Part shown: in pieces, positions 58,014 through 64,000 of the stretch
Layout of the letters: the number at the start of each line of letters is the position of its first letter
Numbering within the stretch: the stretch's first letter is position 1
Notes under the pieces: model-generated
Seen by the model: only the letters and a program-made list of their open reading frames with translations
What the model was told of the DNA's origin: nothing
The model's database searches: none
Made by a program: the position numbers and the translations under genes
Source: Streptomyces sp. NBC_00094
Lineage (GTDB): Bacteria; Actinomycetota; Actinomycetes; Streptomycetales; Streptomycetaceae
DNA: 64,000 bases
Direction of reading: 5' to 3'
Assembly (NCBI RefSeq): GCF_026343125.1
Contig: NZ_JAPEMB010000001.1
Span: 5,895,501 to 5,959,500 of the forward strand

Positions 58014-59492
58014 GTGAGTACGACCGCAGCGACCGGTTTCTGCCGCGTCACCGTCGTGGCGCCGGACAGCCGCATCGACGTCGCGCTCCCCGAGGACATC
58101 GCCGTCGCCGACGTCTACCCGGAGATCCTGCGGCTCACCGGGCAGACGCAAACGGCGGGCACCCCCACCGGTTACCACCTGGTCCGCCGCGACGGCTCCG
58201 TCCTCGACGGCGCCCGCACCCTCGCCGCCCAGCAGGTCCTCGACGGCGAGGTGCTCTCCCTGCGCCCCTTCGCCCAGTCCCTGCCGCCCGCCGTCTACGA
58301 CGACGTCTCCGACGCCGTCGCCTCCGCGGTCACCCGGGACCGGCACCTGTGGGGCGACGAGCTGCTCCGCGGCGCCGGACTCGTCGGCGGAGTGCTGCTG
58401 CTCGTCCTCATGGGCTTCGTCCTGTGGTTCGCGGACCCGGTCCGCCACGACATGCACAGCCTGCCAGGGATCATCGCGGGCGGCGCGGGCCTGCTCCTCA
58501 CCGCCTTCGCCGGTGTCCGCGCCCGCGTCTACGGGGACCGGGCGACCGCCGTCGCCCTCGGCCTGGGCGCCCTGCCCCTGCTGCTCATCGCCGGCTCCGG
58601 CATCGTCGGCCCCGACGCCGGCCAGGGCCCCGGCCGCCTCCAGTTCCTGCTGGGCTGCGTCACGGTCCTCGTCGCCTCGGTGGCCCTCGTCGCGCTCACC
58701 CCCAGCGGAGACGCCCCCTTCGTCGCCGCCACCTTCCTCGCCACCGTCGGCACCCTCGCCACCTTCGTGGCGATCCTCACCGAGAGCTCCGCCACCGAGA
58801 CCGCCGCCGTCTGCGCCCCCGTCGCCATCGGCCTGGTCGCCTTCCTGCCGGGCCTCTCCGCCCGCTTCGCCCGGCTCCCCATCGGCTACGCCACGCCGCG
58901 CAGCGCCGCCGACGACGAGTTCCTCGGCGACGTCCAGCACCAGAACGGCGACGACGCCCACCCCGTCGACGGCGAGCGCATCGCGCTCCAGGCCCGCCGC
59001 GGCCACGAGATGCTCCTCGGCCTGGTCGGCGGCTGCGCGGCCGTCGTCGTCGGCTCCGCCGCCGTCCTCGGCTTCGCCGGGAACTTCTGGGGGCAGCTCC
59101 TCGCCCTCGCCGCCGGCCTGGCGATGCTGCTCCGCGCCCGACTCTTCCGCTACACCTCGCAGGTCGCCTGCGTCCTGGTCGCCGGCATCGCCGCCATCGC
59201 CCTGCTGGTCCTCGGCCTCTCCCTCAACCCGCCGGTGGACCTGGTCAAGGACCTCCTCATGTACGGGGACCGCGGCGGCCTCGACATCCGTACGATCTGG
59301 CTCACCGCCTCCGTGGCCGCCGGCGCCGCGCTGATCACCGCGATCGGCCTGATCATCCCGAGGAAGGGCCTCTCGCCCTTCTGGGGCCGGCTCCTCGACC
59401 TCGCCGAGGGCTTCGTCCTCCTCTCCCTCGTCCCCCTCTGCCTCGCCGTCCTCGACGTCTTCATGGCGGTCCGGTCGCTGACCAGCAAGTAG
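58014..59492 (+). CDS. eccD: Type VII secretion integral membrane protein EccD
   Basis: 492-residue channel component. The cytoplasmic N-terminal ubiquitin-like (YukD) domain covers about 8-95 (CRVTVVAPDSRIDVALPEDI). Eleven predicted transmembrane helices fill the rest, with a cytoplasmic linker near residues 300-325 (RSAADDEFLGDVQHQNGDD). The GTG at 58014 follows GGGGTCC; a TAGGGT box lies at 57964-57969. Longer open frame upstream overlaps eccC. It completes the EccB-EccC-EccD-EccE set; EccA and PE/PPE genes are absent, as in other Streptomyces. Confidence 0.93.
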   Translation: MSTTAATGFCRVTVVAPDSRIDVALPEDIAVADVYPEILRLTGQTQTAGTPTGYHLVRRDGSVLDGARTLAAQQVLDGEVLSLRPFAQSLPPAVYDDVSDAVASAVTRDRHLWGDELLRGAGLVGGVLLLVLMGFVLWFADPVRHDMHSLPGIIAGGAGLLLTAFAGVRARVYGDRATAVALGLGALPLLLIAGSGIVGPDAGQGPGRLQFLLGCVTVLVASVALVALTPSGDAPFVAATFLATVGTLATFVAILTESSATETAAVCAPVAIGLVAFLPGLSARFARLPIGYATPRSAADDEFLGDVQHQNGDDAHPVDGERIALQARRGHEMLLGLVGGCAAVVVGSAAVLGFAGNFWGQLLALAAGLAMLLRARLFRYTSQVACVLVAGIAAIALLVLGLSLNPPVDLVKDLLMYGDRGGLDIRTIWLTASVAAGAALITAIGLIIPRKGLSPFWGRLLDLAEGFVLLSLVPLCLAVLDVFMAVRSLTSK

Positions 59493-59693
59493 GGGCGGGG
59501 TGGTAAAGGCGACGGGCCCGCTCCGCCGAACTGGTACGCTGTGTGACGGCCGTTTGTGTACGCGCTCTCGGAAGCCCTCGAAGCTTCTGGAAGCTGCGCC
59601 CATCGGACCTTCGCCCGCGTAGTCACGGAAGCTTCCCCTGAGATCTAGACCAGGGGCACTCGCGGACGCACGAACCACTAAGAGGAGATCAGC

Positions 59694-59984
59694 GTGGCTC
59701 TCGACGCCGCTGTCAAGAAGCAGATCATGACCGAGTTCGGCCAGAAGGAGGGCGACACCGGCTCCCCCGAGGTCCAGGTCGCCATGCTTTCCCGTCGCAT
59801 CTCGGACCTGACCGAGCACCTCAAGCAGCACAAGCACGACCACCACTCCCGTCGTGGTCTGCTGATCCTGGTCGGCCAGCGCCGCCGCCTGCTGCAGTAC
59901 CTGGCCAAGAAGGACATCCAGCGCTTCCGTGCCCTGGTCGACCGCCTCGGCATCCGCCGCGGTGCGGCCGGCGGCGCCAAGTAA
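59694..59984 (+). CDS. rpsO: 30S ribosomal protein S15
   Basis: 96-residue S15, which binds the 16S rRNA three-way junction. TGSPEVQVAMLSRRISDLTEHLKQHKHDHHSRRGL, seen in parts TGSPEVQ, LTEHLK and HDHHSRRGLL, is diagnostic. The GTG at 59694 has GAGGAG six bases upstream. A TACGCT -10-like box is at 59535-59540. The 150-base leader contains two GAAGCTTC palindromes and a CCCCTG/CAGGGG stem (59635-59656) just before the ribosome-binding site, which fits S15 or PNPase control but is unproven. Confidence 0.98.
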   Translation: MALDAAVKKQIMTEFGQKEGDTGSPEVQVAMLSRRISDLTEHLKQHKHDHHSRRGLLILVGQRRRLLQYLAKKDIQRFRALVDRLGIRRGAAGGAK

Positions 59985-59995
59985 AGACGCCGTGA

Positions 59996-60030
59996 AGGGA
60001 GCGGTTCCCACTTTCAGGGGGCCGCTCCCT
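59996..60030 (+). terminator. Intergenic rpsO-pnp hairpin
   Basis: A 14-bp stem with two G-U pairs (59996-60009 with 60017-60030), loop ACTTTCA, followed by TTGCTG. In S. coelicolor the rpsO-pnp intergenic stem is cut by RNase III and partly terminates transcription; position and shape here match that known arrangement. Confidence 0.75.
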
Positions 60031-60039
60031 TTGCTGTAC

Positions 60040-60069
60040 GTGCACAAAGTGCACACAGGCACTTAGTCT
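60040..60069 (+). promoter_or_regulatory. pnp promoter region with a 15-bp palindrome
   Basis: A TAGTCT -10-like box at 60064-60069 gives pnp its own promoter after the hairpin. The -35 position is occupied by GTGCACAAAGTGCAC (60040-60054), two GTGCAC palindromes three bases apart on one helical face-like spacing. No canonical -35 is present, so the palindrome may be an activator or repressor site. Confidence 0.45.
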
Positions 60070-60265
60070 GGTCGCACAACCCCATACGACGGACGAGCGA
60101 GGAGCCGCCGGCTCGCCGCCGGTCCTCGGTAGTGGCCCCCGGAACATGCCGGGTGCTTCGATCGAAGACCGGCCCGCACCCAAGGCGCGTCTCTCCGCCC
60201 CGTCGACACCGTCCCCGGCCACACGGGCCCCGGACGCAAAGACGAACACGTAGGAGAAACCACTA

Positions 60266-62482
60266 GTGGAGAACGAGACCCACTACGCCGAGGCCGTCAT
60301 CGACAACGGCACCTTCGGTACCCGCACCATCCGCTTCGAGACGGGCCGTCTCGCCAAGCAGGCCGCCGGCTCCGCCGTCGCCTACCTGGACGACGACACG
60401 ATGGTCCTCTCGGCGACCACCGCCTCGAAGCGCCCCAAGGACCAGCTCGACTTCTTCCCCCTCACGGTGGACGTCGAGGAGCGGCAGTACGCGGCCGGCA
60501 AGATCCCCGGCTCCTTCTTCCGCCGGGAGGGCCGCCCCTCCGAGGACGCGATCCTCACCTGCCGCCTGATCGACCGGCCGCTGCGCCCCTCCTTCAAGAA
60601 GGGCCTGCGCAACGAGATCCAGATCGTCGAGACGATCATGGCGCTCAACCCCGACCACCTGTACGACGTGGTCGCGATCAACGCCGCCTCCGCTTCCACG
60701 ATCCTGGCGGGCCTGCCCTTCTCCGGCCCCATCGGCGCCACCCGCGTCGCCCTGATCAAGGGCCAGTGGGTCGCCTTCCCGACGCACACCGAGCTCGAGG
60801 ACGCGGTCTTCGACATGGTGGTCGCCGGTCGCGTCCTGGAGGACGGCGACGTCGCGATCATGATGGTCGAGGCCGAGGCCACCGAGAAGACCATCCAGCT
60901 CGTCGCGGACGGCGCGGAGGCTCCCACCGAGGAGATCGTCGCCGCCGGCCTCGAAGCCGCGAAGCCCTTCATCAAGGCGCTCTGCAAGGCCCAGTCGGAC
61001 CTCGCCGCCAAGGCCGCCAAGCCCACCGGCGAGTTCCCGGTCTTCCTGGACTACCAGGACGACGTCCTGGAGGCGCTCACCGCCGCCGTCAAGGGTGAGC
61101 TCACCAAGGCGCTCACCATCGCCGGCAAGCAGGACCGCGAGGCCGAGCTCGACCGCATCAAGGAGCTCGCCGCCGAGAAGCTCCTCCCGGCCTTCGAGGG
61201 CCGCGAGAAGGAGATCGCCGGTGCCTACCGCGCGCTGACCAAGAAGCTGGTCCGCGAGCGCGTCATCAAGGACAAGGTCCGCATCGACGGCCGTGGCCTC
61301 ACGGACATCCGTACGCTCGCGGCCGAGGTCGAGGCCATCCCGCGTGTGCACGGCTCGGCGCTGTTCGAGCGTGGCGAGACCCAGATCCTGGGCGTCACCA
61401 CCCTCAACATGCTCCGCATGGAGCAGCAGCTGGACACCCTCTCCCCGGTGACCCGCAAGCGCTACATGCACAACTACAACTTCCCGCCGTACTCCGTCGG
61501 CGAGACCGGCCGCGTGGGCTCGCCCAAGCGCCGCGAGATCGGCCACGGCGCGCTCGCCGAGCGCGCCATCGTGCCGGTCCTCCCGACCCGCGAGGAGTTC
61601 CCCTACGCGATCCGTCAGGTGTCCGAGGCCCTCGGCTCCAACGGCTCGACGTCCATGGGCTCGGTCTGCGCCTCCACCATGTCCCTGCTGAACGCCGGTG
61701 TGCCCCTCAAGGCCGCCGTCGCCGGTATCGCCATGGGTCTGATCTCCGAGGAGATCGACGGCAAGACGCACTACGTCGCCCTCACCGACATCCTCGGTGC
61801 CGAGGACGCCTTCGGCGACATGGACTTCAAGGTCGCCGGTACGAAGCAGTTCGTGACCGCGCTCCAGCTCGACACCAAGCTCGACGGCATCCCCGCCTCG
61901 GTCCTGGCCGCCGCGCTGAAGCAGGCCCGTGACGCGCGTCTGCACATCCTCGACGTGATGAACGAGGCGATCGACGTTCCGGACGAGATGTCCCCGAACG
62001 CGCCGCGCATCATCACCGTCAAGATCCCGGTGGACAAGATCGGTGAGGTCATCGGCCCCAAGGGCAAGATGATCAACCAGATCCAGGAGGACACCGGCGC
62101 CGACATCACGATCGAGGACGACGGCACCATCTACATCGGTGCCCAGCAGGGCTCGCAGGCCGAGGCCGCCCGCGCCACGATCAACGCGATCGCCAACCCG
62201 ACCATGCCGGAGGTCGGCGAGCGCTACCTGGGTACGGTCGTCAAGACCACCACCTTCGGTGCCTTCGTCTCCCTGATGCCCGGCAAGGACGGTCTGCTGC
62301 ACATCTCGCAGATCCGCAAGCTCGCCGGTGGCAAGCGCGTGGAGAACGTCGAGGACGTGCTGGCGATCGGCTCCAAGGTCCAGGTCGAGATCGCCGAGAT
62401 CGACCAGCGCGGCAAGCTCTCCCTGATCCCCGTGATCGCGGACGAGGACGCTGCTGACGCGAAGGACGACACCGACCAGTGA
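60266..62482 (+). CDS. pnp: Polyribonucleotide nucleotidyltransferase (PNPase)
   Basis: 738-residue phosphorolytic 3'-5' exoribonuclease; the Streptomyces enzyme is also the main poly(A)-like polymerase. Two RNase PH core domains (about 10-230 and 330-560) flank an all-helical linker. FFRREGRPSEDAIL belongs to the first core, and GSNGSTSMGSVCA and TDILGAEDAFGDMDFKVAG to the active second core. A KH domain (KIGEVIGPKGKMINQIQ) and an S1 domain (GTVVKTTTFGAFVSLMPGKDGLLHISQI, in parts) end the protein. The GTG at 60266 has AGGAGA ten bases upstream. Its stop overlaps the M16 peptidase start (GTGA). Confidence 0.98.
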   Translation: MENETHYAEAVIDNGTFGTRTIRFETGRLAKQAAGSAVAYLDDDTMVLSATTASKRPKDQLDFFPLTVDVEERQYAAGKIPGSFFRREGRPSEDAILTCRLIDRPLRPSFKKGLRNEIQIVETIMALNPDHLYDVVAINAASASTILAGLPFSGPIGATRVALIKGQWVAFPTHTELEDAVFDMVVAGRVLEDGDVAIMMVEAEATEKTIQLVADGAEAPTEEIVAAGLEAAKPFIKALCKAQSDLAAKAAKPTGEFPVFLDYQDDVLEALTAAVKGELTKALTIAGKQDREAELDRIKELAAEKLLPAFEGREKEIAGAYRALTKKLVRERVIKDKVRIDGRGLTDIRTLAAEVEAIPRVHGSALFERGETQILGVTTLNMLRMEQQLDTLSPVTRKRYMHNYNFPPYSVGETGRVGSPKRREIGHGALAERAIVPVLPTREEFPYAIRQVSEALGSNGSTSMGSVCASTMSLLNAGVPLKAAVAGIAMGLISEEIDGKTHYVALTDILGAEDAFGDMDFKVAGTKQFVTALQLDTKLDGIPASVLAAALKQARDARLHILDVMNEAIDVPDEMSPNAPRIITVKIPVDKIGEVIGPKGKMINQIQEDTGADITIEDDGTIYIGAQQGSQAEAARATINAIANPTMPEVGERYLGTVVKTTTFGAFVSLMPGKDGLLHISQIRKLAGGKRVENVEDVLAIGSKVQVEIAEIDQRGKLSLIPVIADEDAADAKDDTDQ

Positions 62483-63858
62483 CGTCCCGTAGTTCCGTGA
62501 CGACGGCCCGCCCCTCTTCGGAGGGGCGGGCCGTCGCCCGTACCCAAACGCTTCTCCCGGGCAAGGACGGCATCGGCACGGTCCGCCGCACGACCCTCCC
62601 CGGCGGCCTGCGGATCGTCACCGAGACCCTGCCCTCCGTGCGCTCCGCCACCTTCGGCATCTGGGCGCACGTCGGCTCCCGCGACGAGACGCCGAGCCTC
62701 AACGGCGCGACCCACTACCTGGAGCACCTCCTCTTCAAGGGCACCCGCAAGCGGTCCGCCCTCGACATCTCCGCCGCGATCGACGCGGTCGGCGGCGAGA
62801 TGAACGCCTTCACGGCGAAGGAGTACACCTGCTACTACGCCCGGGTCCTCGACACCGACCTGCCGCTGGCGATCGACGTCGTCTGCGACATGCTCACCGG
62901 GGCCCTCGTCCTCGAAGAGGACGTGGACGCCGAGCGGGGAGTCATCCTCGAAGAGATCGCGATGACCGAGGACGACCCCGGTGACGTCGTGCACGACCTC
63001 TTCGCGCAGACGATGTTCGGCGACACCCCGCTGGGCCGCCCGGTCCTCGGCACCGTCGACACGGTCAACGCGCTCACCCGCGGCCAGATCGCCCGCTTCT
63101 ACAAGAAGCACTACGACCCGACCCACCTGGTCGTCGCCGCCGCCGGCAACGTCGACCACGCCACGGTGGTACGCCAGGTCCGCCGCGCCTTCGAGAAGGC
63201 CGGCGCCCTGACCCGTACCGACGCCGTCCCCGTCGCCCCCCGCGACGGCCGGCGCACCATCCGCACGGCGGGCCGCGTCGAGCACCTGAACCGCAGGACC
63301 GAGCAGGCCCACGTGGTCCTCGGCATGCCGGGCCTGGCCCGCACCGACGAGCGTCGCTGGGCCCTCGGCGTGCTGAACACCGCCCTCGGCGGCGGCATGT
63401 CCTCCCGCCTCTTCCAGGAGGTCCGCGAGAAGCGCGGCCTGGCCTACAGCGTGTACTCGTACACCTCGGGCTTCGCCGACTGCGGCCTCTTCGGCGTGTA
63501 CGCGGGCTGCCGCCCCAGCCAGGTCCACGACGTGCTGAAGATCTGCCGTGACGAGCTCGACAAGGTCGCCTCCGACGGCCTCACGGACGAGGAGATCGTC
63601 CGCGCCGTCGGCCAGCTCTCCGGCTCGACCGTCCTGGGTCTCGAGGACACCGGCGCGCTCATGAACCGCATCGGCAAGAGCGAGCTGTGCTGGGGAACCC
63701 AGATGTCGGTCGACGACATGCTCACCCGGATCGCCGCGGTCACCCCGGACGACGTCCGGGCCGTCGCCCGCGATGTACTGGACCAGCGGCCCTCCCTGTC
63801 GGTGATAGGCCCGCTGAAGGACAAGCAGGCGGACCGCCTCCACCAAGCGGTCTCCTGA
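62479..63858 (+). CDS. M16-family zinc metallopeptidase
   Basis: 459-residue processing-peptidase-like M16 protein. The inverted zinc motif HxxEH is HYLEH (about residues 77-81), with the third ligand Glu in RGVILEEIAMTEDDPGD about 76 residues on. The C-terminal half has GGGMSSRLFQEVREKRGLAYSVYS, the usual M16 R/Y region. The GTG at 62479 is coupled to pnp by a GTGA overlap; pnp-M16-dapB is the standard actinobacterial order. A perfect 14-bp hairpin with a UUCG loop (62503-62534) lies inside codons 9-19, which is unusual. The protein may start downstream of it, but no good alternative start exists. Confidence 0.94.
   Translation: MTSRSSVTTARPSSEGRAVARTQTLLPGKDGIGTVRRTTLPGGLRIVTETLPSVRSATFGIWAHVGSRDETPSLNGATHYLEHLLFKGTRKRSALDISAAIDAVGGEMNAFTAKEYTCYYARVLDTDLPLAIDVVCDMLTGALVLEEDVDAERGVILEEIAMTEDDPGDVVHDLFAQTMFGDTPLGRPVLGTVDTVNALTRGQIARFYKKHYDPTHLVVAAAGNVDHATVVRQVRRAFEKAGALTRTDAVPVAPRDGRRTIRTAGRVEHLNRRTEQAHVVLGMPGLARTDERRWALGVLNTALGGGMSSRLFQEVREKRGLAYSVYSYTSGFADCGLFGVYAGCRPSQVHDVLKICRDELDKVASDGLTDEEIVRAVGQLSGSTVLGLEDTGALMNRIGKSELCWGTQMSVDDMLTRIAAVTPDDVRAVARDVLDQRPSLSVIGPLKDKQADRLHQAVS
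62503..62534 (+). terminator. UUCG hairpin inside the 5' end of the M16 peptidase gene
   Basis: A perfect 14-bp stem (62503-62516 with 62521-62534) closed by a UUCG tetraloop begins 20 bases after the pnp stop. It has the shape of an intrinsic terminator or processing stem, although it lies within the predicted coding sequence. It is not followed by a U tract. Confidence 0.6.
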
Positions 63859-63882
63859 TTTCGAGCCCCTTAAGGAAGATCA

Positions 63883-64000
63883 ATGAGCAAGCTGCGCGTG
63901 GCGGTCCTCGGAGCCCAGGGCCGTATCGGCTCCGAGGCGGTCAGGGCCGTCGAGGCCGCCGAGGACATGGAACTGGTCGCCGCCCTCGGCCGGGGCGACA
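63883..64000 (+). CDS. dapB: 4-hydroxy-tetrahydrodipicolinate reductase, 5' part
   Basis: Only the first 39 codons are in the window. They encode KLRVAVLGAQGRIGSEAV, where GAQGRIG is the NAD(P)H-binding loop of DapB, the lysine/diaminopimelate pathway reductase. The ATG at 63883 has AAGGAAG five bases upstream and lies 24 bases after the M16 peptidase gene. The gene is cut by the window end, not truncated. Confidence 0.88.
   Translation, partial: MSKLRVAVLGAQGRIGSEAVRAVEAAEDMELVAALGRGD

Overview
The window is about 71-73% GC with strong third-position GC bias and many GTG/TTG starts. It carries the conserved order dxr-rseP-ispG, proS, rimP-nusA-ylxR-infB-rbfA-truB-ribF, a type VII secretion locus, then rpsO-pnp-M16 peptidase-dapB. 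That order is typical of Streptomyces chromosomal core (I recognise the layout of the S. coelicolor SCO5673-SCO5739 region). No rRNA, tRNA, CRISPR array, phage or complete insertion sequence was seen.

Layout. 0-4 kb: secreted GH18 chitinase, PAP2 phosphatase, gabT. 4.3-13.8 kb: a VirD4/FtsK-like membrane ATPase, PucR regulator, small membrane protein, EamA transporter, aldehyde dehydrogenase, ABM-domain protein and acyl-CoA dehydrogenase; this stretch has three short tandem-repeat tracts and looks the most variable. 14-19 kb: a divergent EPSP synthase, then the MEP-pathway genes dxr and ispG flanking the site-2 protease rseP. 19.3-22.7 kb: two GNAT acetyltransferases separated by a 162-bp MITE-like inverted-repeat element, then proS. 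22.8-25.8 kb (minus): SPFH protein, a kinase-dead-looking APH protein, a ferritin-like protein and a Tat-type lipoprotein. 26-33 kb: the nusA-infB translation/transcription operon. 33-36.8 kb: one 1243-residue protein with a degenerate trypsin-like domain fused to a STAND-like NTPase and a helical C-terminal half. 36.8-37.8 kb: ribF. 37.8-43.7 kb (minus): a five-gene peptide ABC importer operon with overlapping genes. 43.8-59.5 kb: type VII secretion (EspI-like ATPase, unknown protein, EccE, EccB, mycosin, two WXG100 proteins, orphan DUF397, EccC, EccD). 59.7-64 kb: rpsO, pnp, M16 peptidase and the start of dapB.

How they work together. gabT, the PucR regulator and the aldehyde dehydrogenase could form a scattered GABA/polyamine catabolic set. 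dxr and ispG feed isoprenoid synthesis. The nusA operon couples transcription termination with ribosome maturation and initiation. EccB/C/D/E and MycP form the secretion machine for the EsxA/EsxB pair. Most gene ends carry strong GC-rich hairpins, which delimit transcription units.

Leads for novelty: the pseudo-protease/STAND protein (33084-36815); a chain of overlapping mini-ORFs before infB (27805-27916); an APH-fold protein lacking its catalytic residues; an EPSP synthase with Ala at the glyphosate-determining position; a palindrome in the pnp promoter; and a UUCG hairpin inside the 5' end of the M16 peptidase gene.
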